A stretch of DNA of 64,000 nt from Planctomycetota bacterium (GCA_016709145.1 JADJEK010000010.1:115793-179792); one strand, 5' to 3'. Counted from the stretch's first letter, positions 8,668-17,927 are shown. The notes: generated by a model from the letters alone, not told the origin. Translations and numbers: made by a program.

Positions 8668-9384
8668 TCAACGGCGCTTCAAGACGACGAACTGATCCAG
8701 ACCTGCATCGGTGCAGCCGAACGCAACATACTCGTCCAGTGCCGGGCTCATCGTCAGCAGCTCGCTGCGCGACGTGTTCGCTTCGATCGACGCCGAGACT
8801 CCGATTTGGACCAGCCGACGGACGAGGTCATCGACCATCGCCTCGATCGATGTGAAGTCCGACGGCGAGACCGAGACGGTGCCGCGAGCCGTTCCCACCA
8901 TGACCGTGGAAGCACTCCCTGCGTCGTCGGTTCCCCAGATCGCGCCGGCGAGCGAGATCTCGGCGTTCAGGCTCTCGTTCTGCGCCAGACTTCCGATGGC
9001 GACTCGATTCGATGCCTGCGCCGTGGAGTTGGTGATCGAGATCTTCGTGATGCTTGCGTTCGGATCGTCCGACGTGACCGAGATCGTCGATCCGCTGACC
9101 GACGCCGTCAGCGATCCGCCGGTCATCGGACCGAAGTTGATCGCGTCCGCGATTTCTTGCAGCTTGCTCTCGAGCGTGAGTTGGATGTCGTCGGAGGACT
9201 GCGAACTCCGCGGGTTTCCTGTCCACGCGGTCAGCGTCTGCGTCACCGAACCGTTCTTCAGGGTCACCGTGATCGCTTCGTCCGCGGTTCGGGTCGGCAC
9301 GGAAGGTTTGATCGTCGCGCCGGCGAGCAACATCCCCGTCAGTACCGCTCCACCAGCAACGACGACCGACACACTCTTGTTCAT
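8668..9384 (-). CDS. Exported protein of unknown function, larger member of a paralogous pair
   Basis: The start is the ATG at 9384 (MNKSVSVVVAGGAVLTGMLLAGATI), with GGGGGA seven bases upstream; an ATG 15 bases earlier lies on the wrong side of that site. The protein has 238 residues: a signal or anchor, then a Ser/Thr-rich beta region (residues 30-135: ITVTLKNGSVTQTLTAW, GSLTASVSGSTISVTSDD), then the domain shared with the downstream gene (IWGTDDAGSAST...FGCTDAGL). No catalytic motif is apparent. The pair is probably cotranscribed, with about 50 bp between this stop and the downstream start. Confidence 0.7.
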   Translation of the reverse strand: MNKSVSVVVAGGAVLTGMLLAGATIKPSVPTRTADEAITVTLKNGSVTQTLTAWTGNPRSSQSSDDIQLTLESKLQEIADAINFGPMTGGSLTASVSGSTISVTSDDPNASITKISITNSTAQASNRVAIGSLAQNESLNAEISLAGAIWGTDDAGSASTVMVGTARGTVSVSPSDFTSIEAMVDDLVRRLVQIGVSASIEANTSRSELLTMSPALDEYVAFGCTDAGLDQFVVLKRR

Positions 9385-9633
9385 CGCTTGGTCCCCCATC
9401 TTCGTCGATCAAGCACCGGTCGAGCTTCCGTAGTCCCGAGCGTCAACATGATGCCCATTCTCCCTACGTAAGGGCGAACCGCCGACGCTTGTCTCCCTAT
9501 CGGCTCACCCCAAGCGACGCGGATACTCTCGGCGCTACGTTGAGTTGTCGACGCTCAATACTCCAACGTCCGACACGCCACGACTCCCGGCGAGCTGCCC
9601 GCATCGCGATGGTGCTCCTCGACCGCCGACAGT
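9385..9633. other. Gene-free gap upstream of the paralogous pair
   Basis: About 250 bp with no convincing frame. It must hold the promoter for the minus-strand pair and the 3' end of the small Cys-rich gene. I see no strong inverted repeat. Confidence 0.5.
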
Positions 9634-9909
9634 TCAGCTCCCGCGGTTCCAGCCGCGGGCCGCGCACGTGAGCGGTGGCACCGGCGCGCGAATTCCGGTC
9701 GACGACCGACCCGTGAGCCCGTCCTGGAACTCCATGCGCAGCTCCATGGCCAGCGCACACTCGTGACAGGCGACGACCGAGCGGCTCGCGCAGCCCGAGC
9801 AGGGCACTCGTCGGGCGCGCAGGAATTTCGCGAATCCGCGCCATCCGGCCCGGCGGGTGGCGGCGTACGGTCTGCGGACACAGTCTCGGCAGGACCTGCA
9901 TCCGCCCAT
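9634..9909 (-). CDS. Putative 91-residue Cys-rich zinc-ribbon-like protein
   Basis: This small frame reads MGGCRSCRDCVRR, then VPCSGCASRSVVACHEC after about 25 basic residues. The Cys spacing is C4-x2-C7-x2-C10, C37-x2-C40 and C48-x2-C51, a pattern expected of a zinc ribbon and unlikely in a chance frame. A purine-rich GGAGGG lies ten bases before the ATG. Its start overlaps head-to-head with the sigma-factor start (both ATGs share CATG at 9907-9910), so expression of the two would be linked or mutually exclusive if both starts are used. Against it, the C-terminal third has no motif and the region is high-GC, where spurious frames are common. Confidence 0.42.
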   Translation of the reverse strand: MGGCRSCRDCVRRPYAATRRAGWRGFAKFLRARRVPCSGCASRSVVACHECALAMELRMEFQDGLTGRSSTGIRAPVPPLTCAARGWNRGS

Positions 9910-10489
9910 GTTGGCAATCCCTCCACCCTCCCCGGATCGCGACTGGGGTGAACTCCTGCGCCGTTGCGCAGCCAAGGACGAGGCCGCGCTCGCGGACCTG
10001 TACCAGCGCGCGTCGGCGGCCGTGCATGGGCTCGCCCTCCAGATCTGCCGTGACGCGCAGGCAGCCGAAGACGTGACTCTCGACGTCTTCCAGCAGGTCT
10101 GGCGCGACGCCGGAGTCTTCGACCCGACGCGCGGCTCGCCGCTCGGCTGGATCCTGATGCTGACGCGCAGCCGTGCGCTCGATCGGCGCCGCCGCGTCGC
10201 AAAGCATGCCCACGACGAGTCGCTCGACGCGGTCGCGGACGTCGCCGCCGACGATGCTGCTCCGCACGACATGAGCTGGTTCTCCGAAGCGCGACGCTTG
10301 GTCCAGGACGCGATGAAGCGAATCTCGGCCGACGAGCGCGAAGCGATCGGCTACGCGTTCTTCGATGGTCTGTCGCACTCCGAGATCGCTCGCAAGCTGA
10401 GCCAACCGCTTGGGACGGTGAAGACGCGGATTCGATCGGGGCTGGCGAAGTTGCGGGTCGTTCTCGAACCGCGTGTATGCACGGAGTGA
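9908..10489 (+). CDS. ECF-type RNA polymerase sigma factor
   Basis: The protein has 193 residues. Region 2 is LLRRCAAKDEAALADLYQRAS...AEDVTLDVFQQVW, and region 4 is ISADEREAIGYAFFDGLSHSEIARKLSQPLGTVKTRIRSGLAKLR with a clear helix-turn-helix. I take the ATG at 9908; a GTG at 9857 would add 17 residues without sigma character. The next gene begins five bases after the stop and encodes a ChrR-like zinc anti-sigma, which is the usual ECF pair arrangement. Such pairs respond to singlet oxygen or other redox/metal stress in characterised relatives. A -10/-35 typical of ECF autoregulation was not identified. Confidence 0.93.
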   Translation: MLAIPPPSPDRDWGELLRRCAAKDEAALADLYQRASAAVHGLALQICRDAQAAEDVTLDVFQQVWRDAGVFDPTRGSPLGWILMLTRSRALDRRRRVAKHAHDESLDAVADVAADDAAPHDMSWFSEARRLVQDAMKRISADEREAIGYAFFDGLSHSEIARKLSQPLGTVKTRIRSGLAKLRVVLEPRVCTE

Positions 10490-10494
10490 GCGTC

Positions 10495-11121
10495 ATGGGT
10501 ACCCACGAAATCGACGATGCCTGGCGCGACAAGATCGCGCAGTACGCGCTCGGGACCTCCGGCCCCGAGATCGCGCACGAACTGGACGCTCACCTCGCGG
10601 AGTCCTGTGTCGTCTGCGCCGAAGAACTGCGGGCGGTACGCGCCTCGCTGGCCGCGCTCGCGCTCAGCGCGCGGCCCGTCGCACCGCCGCCGAACGTGTT
10701 CGAGAAGCTGATGGCCTACGCGCGTCCGAAGGCGAGCGCGGACGGCGTGCAGACGTGGAAGAAATGGCCGGCCGACTTCGCGGCGAACGACGATTCCGTG
10801 CTGTTGCGCGGCGACCCGAGCGCTTTCCAGCCGACCGCGATCCCCGGCATCGAGGCGCGGCGCCTGTTCGTCGACACCACGCGCGACGTGATCACGATGC
10901 TCGTGCGCATGGCGTCGGGCACGTCGTATCCGCCGCACCGCCACGGCAACGTCGAGGAGTGCTACGTGCTGTCCGGCGACCTGACGGTCGGCGAGGGTGT
11001 GACGATGCACTCTGGCGACTACCAACGTATGGAAAAGGACTCGGAGCACCCGACGCAGTGGACGAAGGACGGCTGCACGCTGCTGCTGTTGTCGTCGCGT
11101 CACGACGTGCTGCTCGCCTGA
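10495..11121 (+). CDS. ChrR-like zinc-binding anti-sigma factor with C-terminal cupin
   Basis: The ATG at 10495 has GGAG eight bases upstream, inside the sigma stop region; an ATG at 10477 lacks this. The 208-residue protein has an N-terminal anti-sigma helix domain with His33-x4-Cys38-x2-Cys41 (the classical zinc anti-sigma spacing is H-x3-C-x2-C, so one extra residue is present). The C-terminal cupin has putative metal ligands His148 and His150 in PPHRHG, Glu154 and His185. In ChrR the first domain holds the sigma factor and the cupin senses singlet oxygen. The pairing with the adjacent sigma factor strongly supports the same architecture here. Confidence 0.9.
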   Translation: MGTHEIDDAWRDKIAQYALGTSGPEIAHELDAHLAESCVVCAEELRAVRASLAALALSARPVAPPPNVFEKLMAYARPKASADGVQTWKKWPADFAANDDSVLLRGDPSAFQPTAIPGIEARRLFVDTTRDVITMLVRMASGTSYPPHRHGNVEECYVLSGDLTVGEGVTMHSGDYQRMEKDSEHPTQWTKDGCTLLLLSSRHDVLLA

Positions 11122-11175
11122 TTCGCGGGCGAACCGGATCCCGGGTCGCGTGATACCTTCCAGGCGGAGGTATCG

Positions 11176-13830
11176 ATGAACCTGGATCCTTCCGCTGCCG
11201 TCGTGCTCGCTTGGCTCCTCGGACTCACGACGGCGTCGTCCGCGTCGACCTCCAATCCGAACCCTGCTCAATGGCAGCCCGGCTTCGGCGCCGCGGAGAT
11301 GAGCGACCGCATCAACGCGTTCGCGCACTTCGACGACGGGACCGGCGATTCCTTGGTCGCGGTCGGTCGGTTCACGAGCGCCGGCGGCGTGCCCGCCAAC
11401 CGCATCGCCCGACTCCAAGGCGCGAACTGGGCGCCGCTGTCCTCCGGCATGAACGGCGAGGTTTCGGCGGCCGTCGCGTTCGACGACGGCAACGGGCCCG
11501 CGCTCTATGCGGCGGGGAGCTTCTCGACCGCGGGCGGCGTCCCCGCCAATCGCATCGCGAAGTGGGACGGCACGCAGTGGACGGCGCTCGGCAGCGGTCT
11601 CGATCAAGCTGCGTACGCGCTCGCGGTGTACGACGACGGCAGCGGCCCCGCGCTCTTCGTCGGTGGCAACTTCACGACGGCGGGCGGCGTCCCGGCGTCG
11701 CGTGTAGCCAAGTGGAACGGCACGCAATGGTCGGCGCTCGGGAGCGGCACGAACAACCTCGTGCGATGCATGACCGTGTTCGACGCCGGCAACGGACCGC
11801 GGCTCTACGTCGGCGGCGAGTTCAACTTGGCCGGCGGACTGTCGTGCTACGGCATCGCGCGTTGGAACGGGACCGCGTGGACGCAAGTCTGGAATCCTGG
11901 AGCGGGATCACCGGGCGTCGGCGCCGGCGGGAACGCGGGCTGGGTGCACTCGATGGTCGTGCACGATTTCGGCGGCGGCCCATCGCTATTCGTCGGCGGC
12001 TCGTTCACGAGCGCTGGGATCACGACCGCGAACTTCGTCGCGCGCTGGAACGGCACGAATTGGTTCGGCGTCGGCGGCGGCGTCGACAGCACCGTCTACG
12101 GACTCGCGATCGTCGACGATGGCAATGGCCCCGCGCTCTACGCGGGCGGTGAGTTCATCAAGGCCGCCGGCCTTCCCGCACTGCGCGTGGCCAAGTGGAA
12201 CGGGACGACGTGGTCGGCCGTCGGCACGCCCGGGGTCAACAACACCGTGCGCGCACTCGCCGCGTACGACGACGGCGCGGCGCCGGGTCAGGAGCTCTAC
12301 GCCGGCGGCGACTTCACGTCGGCGGGTTCGATCACGACTCTGGCGATCGCGCGCTGGAACGGAGCGGCGTGGACCACGGTCGGTCAGGGCACGAACGGCG
12401 AAGTGCTCGCACTCGCGTCGTTCGACGACGGCAGCGGGCCCGCGCTGTACGCGGGCGGCACGTTCACGACGGTGGCCGGCAAGCCGATCGCGCGCATCGC
12501 GAAGTGGGACGGCTCGGCGTGGTCGGCTCTTGGCAGCGGCATCCCCGGCGCGACCTCGGGCGTGTTCGCGCTCACGGTGTTCGACGACGGCAATGGCCCG
12601 GCTCTCTACGTCGGCGGCGACTTCACCTCGGCCGGCGGCGTGGCCGCGAGTCGCATCGCGCGATGGAACGGCACGACGTGGTCGGCGCTCGGCGCGGGCG
12701 TCGGCGATCAAGTGCGCGCGATGTGCTCGTTCGACGACGGCAATGGGCCGGCGCTGTACGTCGGCGGTTGGTTCACGAGCGCGGGCGGCAGCGCCGCGAA
12801 CCGCATCGCGAAGTGGAATGGGACGTCGTGGTCGACGCTCGGAACCGGCATGAACAACTGGGTCTACGCGCTCGAGGTCCACGACGACGGACTGGGCGGC
12901 GGCGCGCAGTTGTACGCCGCGGGCGGATTCACGAGCGCCGGCGCGGTCGGCGCGAATCGCGTCGCGCGCTGGGACGGCGCGCAGTGGTCGCTGCTCGGCA
13001 ACGGCGTCAACAACTGGGTCTATGCGTTGAAGTCGTTCGACGATGGGCAAGGCGGCGGCACGCAGCTCTACGTCGGCGGCAACTTCACGTCGGCCGGCCC
13101 GGCCGCGGCGGTGCGCGTGGCGAGGTGGAACGGCACGGCGTGGTCCGCGGTCGGCGCGGGCATGAACATCGACGTCCGAACGCTCGCCGCGTTCGACGAA
13201 CGCACCGGCGCTGGGCCGCAATTGTTCGCCGCGGGCTGGTTCACGAGCGTCGGCGTCACGCCGACGAACCGCATCGCGAAGTGGGACGGAAGCGCGTGGC
13301 AACCGCTCGGGACCGGCATGAACAACTTGGTCGACACGCTGGTCGTGCACGACGACGCCAACGGCGGCGGACCTTCGTTGTTCTGCGCCGGGAACTTCAC
13401 GACCGCGGGCGATCTCGGCGCCGGCCGCATCGCGCGTTGGGGCAAGACGCCGCTACCGTCGGCATGGACCGATCAAGGCTCCGCGCTCGCCGGTTCGAAC
13501 GGCGCGCCGCTGCTGCTCGGGTCCGGAACGCTCGTCGCGAACTCGATCAACTCCGTCGACTTGTCGAATGCGGCGGGCAATGCGCCCGCGGCGTTGTTCG
13601 TCGCGCTCTCGAGCACGCCGGTCGCGTTCTACGGCGGGACTCTGCTCGCATTCCCGACGTTGCCGCCGATCGTGCTGACGCTGCCGGCGAACGGCGAACT
13701 CGCGATTCCATTCGTCATGCCGCCGGGCGCACCGACTGGCACGGCGTTGTGGCTGCAGTACGCGATCCAGGATCCCGGCGCCGTCCAGGGCGTCGCGTTG
13801 TCGAACGCGATCCGCGGGATCACTCCCTGA
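11176..13830 (+). CDS. Secreted 14-repeat protein with lineage C-terminal domain
   Basis: This is an 884-residue protein with a signal peptide (AAVVLAWLLGLTTASSAS). It contains 14 tandem repeats of about 52 residues whose core reads GPALYVGGxFTSAGG, then RIAKWNGTxWSALGxG. The last copy is degenerate. Each unit alternates Gly-rich strands and a conserved Trp pair, suggesting one or two beta-propellers. Residues of about 760-884 form the C-terminal beta domain shared with three other proteins here (ending ALSNAIRGITP). A GGAGG lies just before the ATG. Repeats are also similar at DNA level, for example the recurring TTCGACGACGGCAA. It converges with the DUF4198 gene, overlapping it by 11 bp. 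Function is unknown; a surface or matrix protein is likely. Confidence 0.88.
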   Translation: MNLDPSAAVVLAWLLGLTTASSASTSNPNPAQWQPGFGAAEMSDRINAFAHFDDGTGDSLVAVGRFTSAGGVPANRIARLQGANWAPLSSGMNGEVSAAVAFDDGNGPALYAAGSFSTAGGVPANRIAKWDGTQWTALGSGLDQAAYALAVYDDGSGPALFVGGNFTTAGGVPASRVAKWNGTQWSALGSGTNNLVRCMTVFDAGNGPRLYVGGEFNLAGGLSCYGIARWNGTAWTQVWNPGAGSPGVGAGGNAGWVHSMVVHDFGGGPSLFVGGSFTSAGITTANFVARWNGTNWFGVGGGVDSTVYGLAIVDDGNGPALYAGGEFIKAAGLPALRVAKWNGTTWSAVGTPGVNNTVRALAAYDDGAAPGQELYAGGDFTSAGSITTLAIARWNGAAWTTVGQGTNGEVLALASFDDGSGPALYAGGTFTTVAGKPIARIAKWDGSAWSALGSGIPGATSGVFALTVFDDGNGPALYVGGDFTSAGGVAASRIARWNGTTWSALGAGVGDQVRAMCSFDDGNGPALYVGGWFTSAGGSAANRIAKWNGTSWSTLGTGMNNWVYALEVHDDGLGGGAQLYAAGGFTSAGAVGANRVARWDGAQWSLLGNGVNNWVYALKSFDDGQGGGTQLYVGGNFTSAGPAAAVRVARWNGTAWSAVGAGMNIDVRTLAAFDERTGAGPQLFAAGWFTSVGVTPTNRIAKWDGSAWQPLGTGMNNLVDTLVVHDDANGGGPSLFCAGNFTTAGDLGAGRIARWGKTPLPSAWTDQGSALAGSNGAPLLLGSGTLVANSINSVDLSNAAGNAPAALFVALSSTPVAFYGGTLLAFPTLPPIVLTLPANGELAIPFVMPPGAPTGTALWLQYAIQDPGAVQGVALSNAIRGITP

Positions 13831-14686
13831 TCGGAGGGTTCGAGGAGCTCGGTCGATCGTCGCGCAACGCCTCCGCATGCTGCGGTTCCGCGCGCTCCGC
13901 GGGCGCTTCCCGCGTCGTGAACGTGAGGCTCGCCCACGTACTCTGCCAATCGACGTCGGCGCATTCTTCCGCGCGCCGCATCGTCACGGCGTGAACCAGC
14001 CACGATCCGGCGCGCGGTAGCTCGAAGCTCGCGCCTCCCCGCTCGTCCGTCGTGGCAAGCAGGGTGAGTCGCTCTCCGGACAACGCCGTCGCGGACACGC
14101 GCGTGTTCGCGAGTGGGCGACCGTTCTGCATCAGCACCACGCGGAACGCATCGCCCTCGGTGAACTCGAACGGATTCGAGCGCGCGACCAACTCGAGCGA
14201 GAGCCCGACCTCGCGGTCGAAGCCCGACGCGTCGCCCTCGCCGCGGATCAACGACTTCGCGCACCGCGCGAACGCCTCGCGACCCGGACGACGCGATTCG
14301 CCGCGCGCGTCGCGCTCCTTCACGATCGCGTCGAGGCCGGCTTCGTGCAGGTAGAGCGCGAAGTGGAACGCGTCGAGCTCGAGGCGCGTCGGACGACTCG
14401 CGTAGGCGATGACGGTCGTCCCGGGCGCGCGCAGCGTCGTCGAGCCCGCGACCGCGGCGCCCTCCGTTCCGAGCAGATCGCGTTCGCCGATCGCGTCGAA
14501 CGCGCGGAACGAAACGATGTGCGCGTCGGACCGTGGCACCACGTCGCCGCGACCGAAGTCGCCGACACGCAACACGCAGTCGATCGGTGCATCGCGTTTC
14601 GCGTCGGCCGGCGCCGGCTCGATCCAGAAGTCGTGCCCGTTCGCGATTCCGGCGAGCCCGAGCACGAGCGCCGCGACACGCTTCAC
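13820..14686 (-). CDS. DUF4198 family exported protein
   Basis: The protein has 288 residues and starts with a GTG whose GTGA overlaps the stop of the DUF4331 gene, so translation is coupled. A short signal peptide precedes HDFWIEPAPADAKRDAP, the hallmark start of DUF4198 proteins, in which the mature N-terminal His is a candidate metal ligand. A later segment, GDAFRVVLMQNGRPLANTRVSATAL, matches the Ig-like second domain. Family members are periplasmic and some occur with nickel or cobalt transporters. No transporter is adjacent here, so a metal role is only a possibility. Confidence 0.82.
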   Translation of the reverse strand: MKRVAALVLGLAGIANGHDFWIEPAPADAKRDAPIDCVLRVGDFGRGDVVPRSDAHIVSFRAFDAIGERDLLGTEGAAVAGSTTLRAPGTTVIAYASRPTRLELDAFHFALYLHEAGLDAIVKERDARGESRRPGREAFARCAKSLIRGEGDASGFDREVGLSLELVARSNPFEFTEGDAFRVVLMQNGRPLANTRVSATALSGERLTLLATTDERGGASFELPRAGSWLVHAVTMRRAEECADVDWQSTWASLTFTTREAPAERAEPQHAEALRDDRPSSSNPPIRE

Positions 14687-16149
14687 GGCGAGCCCGGGAA
14701 CGGGTCGTTCACGAATGGGAAGGTGTCGCCGAACATCGACGCGTCGACGAGCGCCGCGTCGGTGAACGGCAGCGCTCCCGACGGAGCGAGCTGCGCGTCC
14801 GCGATCAACGCCCCCATCGCCACGCGCAATTCGATATCGACGACGTCGTCACCGAGACGGCGCCCGTTCGGGAATCCGGCCGCATCCGCGCCCAACAGAC
14901 CGAGGCGGCTCTGATTCACCCTCGGCGTCGGCGCCGTGGCCGTGTTCAAGCGCAGCATCTCGGCGGGCTTCACGTTCGCGGGCTGATTCACGCCGTCGAG
15001 TCCAGTCAGGAACGCGGCGATCAGGTCGGTGCGCGGGAACAGGTTCGGCGCTTGGACACCGGCGCCCGAGAACAAGATCTCGAGGATCTCGGGCAGCGTC
15101 GGGTGCGTGACGTAGTCGAGGAATTGCGCATCGCCACTCGGCTGACTCGCGTTGAAGCGATCCTTGTCGGGCAAGCCGACGATGACCTCGTTGACGAGGG
15201 GCATGCCGAGGCGCGAGACCTGGACGTACTTTCCCTTCGTCTTCTCGGTGGTCGGCACCTCGAACGTCGGATTCGCGCGCAGCACGCGGTTCTTCGGGAG
15301 GCTCGCGGTCGTCCATCCGCCGATCACCGTCTCGTCGCCGTCGACGAGGAACGCGATCGGGATCTCGAGCACGAACGACGTCACGTTCGCGTCCTCGATG
15401 CGGTCCGGCACGGCGTTGGGCGCGCCGATCGGGTTCGCGATATTGACCTGGTCGAAGACCTGACCGAGATTCACGACGAACGGATCGTCGCGCTGACCGA
15501 CGAACATGCGCCCGGTGAAACCACCCGGCAGCGCGATCGGGACCACGTGCGCAGCGGCATACGCGGCGTAGTCCGGGATGGTCTTCGTGCCGATGTGATC
15601 CACTGGCTTCGCGAACGACAGCGCACCGGACGAGCCGTGCGCGACCGACGTCGCGCTCTTCTTGCCCTTGTTCGTCGTGCGGACGACGTCGACCGTGAAC
15701 GTCTCGGTCAGGTTCAGCACGGAGGCGTCGGCGGCGCTGACGGCGCCGATCCCGGTGACCAGCGGGATCGCGACCGACTTGGTCTGGCCGGGCGCTCCGA
15801 CGTCGAGGGCCGTCGCCTTCAGCGCGTTGTCGAAGCGGAAGCGGAACGTCAGGTCCTCGCGCGAGTCGCCGTCGTTGTCGACGTGGATTTCGTAGCGAGC
15901 TTCCGGATCCATGAAGAAGTAGTTCGGGCCACCGTACGCGTCCTGCAGCGGCTGGTAGTTGGCGATCAGGATCACCGAGTCGTCGTGACCGGCCTCGTAA
16001 CTGCGGAACATGTAGAAGTCCGTGCCGTCGACCTTCGGCATCTCGGTGACGAGCGGAGCCTCGCGGTGACTCGACCCATGCACGATGGGCTCGTTGACAC
16101 AGACGAGCGTCGCCGTGAATACGAGCATGAAGGAATGGGGAACGCGCAT
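14683..16149 (-). CDS. DUF4331 family secreted protein
   Basis: The protein has 488 residues. It has a signal peptide, then SSHREAPLVTEMPKVDGTDFYMFRSYE, the diagnostic opening of DUF4331. Further family segments are NYFFMDPEARYEIHVDNDGD, RMFVGQRDDPFVVNLGQVFD and PNLFPRTDLIAAFLTG. A GGAGG lies seven bases before the ATG at 16149. DUF4331 proteins are exported and of unknown biochemical role. It is the first gene of a two-gene operon with DUF4198 and is divergent from the sensor kinase (119-bp shared promoter region). Confidence 0.9.
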   Translation of the reverse strand: MRVPHSFMLVFTATLVCVNEPIVHGSSHREAPLVTEMPKVDGTDFYMFRSYEAGHDDSVILIANYQPLQDAYGGPNYFFMDPEARYEIHVDNDGDSREDLTFRFRFDNALKATALDVGAPGQTKSVAIPLVTGIGAVSAADASVLNLTETFTVDVVRTTNKGKKSATSVAHGSSGALSFAKPVDHIGTKTIPDYAAYAAAHVVPIALPGGFTGRMFVGQRDDPFVVNLGQVFDQVNIANPIGAPNAVPDRIEDANVTSFVLEIPIAFLVDGDETVIGGWTTASLPKNRVLRANPTFEVPTTEKTKGKYVQVSRLGMPLVNEVIVGLPDKDRFNASQPSGDAQFLDYVTHPTLPEILEILFSGAGVQAPNLFPRTDLIAAFLTGLDGVNQPANVKPAEMLRLNTATAPTPRVNQSRLGLLGADAAGFPNGRRLGDDVVDIELRVAMGALIADAQLAPSGALPFTDAALVDASMFGDTFPFVNDPFPGSP

Positions 16150-16268
16150 CGAACACCTCCGCAGGACACCGTCGGGAACGGGGGCGCTACGCGTGCACGG
16201 AGCTCGTCGGATGGGTCGATCTGGGGATCGGCGCGAGGATTCCGCAGATTCCGCACAGGTCCGACGGC

Positions 16269-17927
16269 GTGCCAGCCGATAAGGCTCGCCGGGTATCCGT
16301 CGTCGGTCACGGGGGCTCCGTGCGTCTGCCTGATTTCGTCCACGGTCTGCGGTTCAAGCTCGGCGCGGCGTTCGTGCTCGTCGTCGCGGCGACCGCGATG
16401 ACGATGGGCGTCGTGGTCGACTTGCGCAGTCGCGCCGAGATCCTGTGCGTCCACGACGAACGTGGGTCGCGCGTCGCGCGCCAATTCGCCCGCTCCAGTG
16501 CGCGCGAAGTCGTCGGTCGCGACGATCGACGGCTGCAAGAGCGCCTGGAAGAGCTGCGCTTCGAGGAGCACGTGCACTACGCGACGGTGTTCGACACCGA
16601 CGGCCACGTCGTGGCGACCTGGAACGACGACTCGATCGAACCACCGCGTTCGGCGCGCGAGTTCGGCGGCGGCATCGTCGACGGCCCGCGAGCGCTCGAC
16701 GTCGACGGCGAAGCGATGACGGAGTTCGAGGCGCCTATCCGCGCCACGGTCCCGTCCTCCGACACGAACGATGCGGAGCGCACGATCGGGTTCGTCCGCA
16801 TCGGGATCTCGCGACACGCACTGATGCGTCGCTTGGCCGAGGCGCGAACCCAAACCGTCTGGCTGGTCGTGATCGACCTCCTGCTCGGGACGCTCGCCGC
16901 GTTGGTTGCGTTGCGCTCCGCGATGCACCCCGTGCGCAAGTTGATCCGCGCGACGCGCGCGCTCGCTCGAGGCTCGTATGCCGAGGTCGCCACGTTGCCG
17001 CGCACGCGCGACGAGATCGGCGTGTTGTCGCGTTCGTTCCGCACCATGGCGTGGCGGCTGGCCGCGTCGCAAAGGCTCCTCGTCGAGTCGAACGCCCACC
17101 TTGAGCAGCGCGTCCGCGCGCGCACGGCCGAGCTCGAGCAAGCGCTGACCGACTTGCAGAGTCTCGATCGCATGAAGGACGACTTCCTCTCGAACGTCTC
17201 GCACGAGTTCAAGACGCCGCTCACGAACATCCGGATCGCCGCGGAGGTCGTGCGCGACTTCGACGACGTCAACGCCGAGACGCGTCGCTCGTTCCTGACG
17301 CAGACCATCGTCGAGACCGAACGACTCACTCGCCTCGTCAACAACCTGATCGACCTGGTCAAGATCGAGTCGAACGAGGTGCATTGGCACCTCACGCGCG
17401 TCGATCTCCTCGCGCTCGCGGAAGAGATGGCGGGCACGCTCGCGCCGCTGGTGCGTGAGAAGCGACTGACGCTCACGATCTCGCGCCGCGGCGAGACGCC
17501 ACCGGTGATCAGCGATCCCGATCGCGTGCGTCAGGTGCTCGCGAATCTGCTGTTGAACGCGATCACGTTCTCCGCACAGGAAAGCACCATCGAGGTCTGG
17601 ACGCACAACGACGGCAAGGTCGTCCGCGTGTTCGTGCGCGATCACGGCGTCGGCATCGAGGACGACGCACGCTTGCGCATTTTCGAACGCTTCAAGCAGG
17701 TCGGCGACACGCTGACCGAGAAGCCTCCGGGAGCCGGACTCGGGCTGCCGCTGTCGAAGGGCATCGTCGAACATCTCGGCGGCGAGATGGCCGTGTCGAG
17801 CCGCGTCGGGGCCGGAAGCACGTTCGTGTTCTCGTTGCCGATCGAGGGTCCGACGCAGGCCGACCTCGCCGGACACCATCGCCGCCCCGTCGTCCTGCTC
17901 GACGACAACCACATCCGCGCCGACTGA
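16269..17927 (+). CDS. Membrane sensor histidine kinase
   Basis: The protein has 552 residues: a transmembrane helix (about 28-50), a periplasmic sensor of about 140 residues (YATVFDTDGHVVATWNDD), a second transmembrane helix (about 195-215), a HAMP linker, HisKA with phosphoacceptor His312 in SNVSHEFKTPLTN, and an ATPase domain with N-box NLLLNAITFS, DHGVGIED, FERFKQ and GAGLGLPLSKGI. It starts at GTG 16269; a GTG at 16320 is a reasonable alternative. No response regulator is encoded nearby, so this is an orphan kinase. The divergent DUF4331 operon is an obvious but unproven target. Confidence 0.93.
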   Translation: MPADKARRVSVVGHGGSVRLPDFVHGLRFKLGAAFVLVVAATAMTMGVVVDLRSRAEILCVHDERGSRVARQFARSSAREVVGRDDRRLQERLEELRFEEHVHYATVFDTDGHVVATWNDDSIEPPRSAREFGGGIVDGPRALDVDGEAMTEFEAPIRATVPSSDTNDAERTIGFVRIGISRHALMRRLAEARTQTVWLVVIDLLLGTLAALVALRSAMHPVRKLIRATRALARGSYAEVATLPRTRDEIGVLSRSFRTMAWRLAASQRLLVESNAHLEQRVRARTAELEQALTDLQSLDRMKDDFLSNVSHEFKTPLTNIRIAAEVVRDFDDVNAETRRSFLTQTIVETERLTRLVNNLIDLVKIESNEVHWHLTRVDLLALAEEMAGTLAPLVREKRLTLTISRRGETPPVISDPDRVRQVLANLLLNAITFSAQESTIEVWTHNDGKVVRVFVRDHGVGIEDDARLRIFERFKQVGDTLTEKPPGAGLGLPLSKGIVEHLGGEMAVSSRVGAGSTFVFSLPIEGPTQADLAGHHRRPVVLLDDNHIRAD

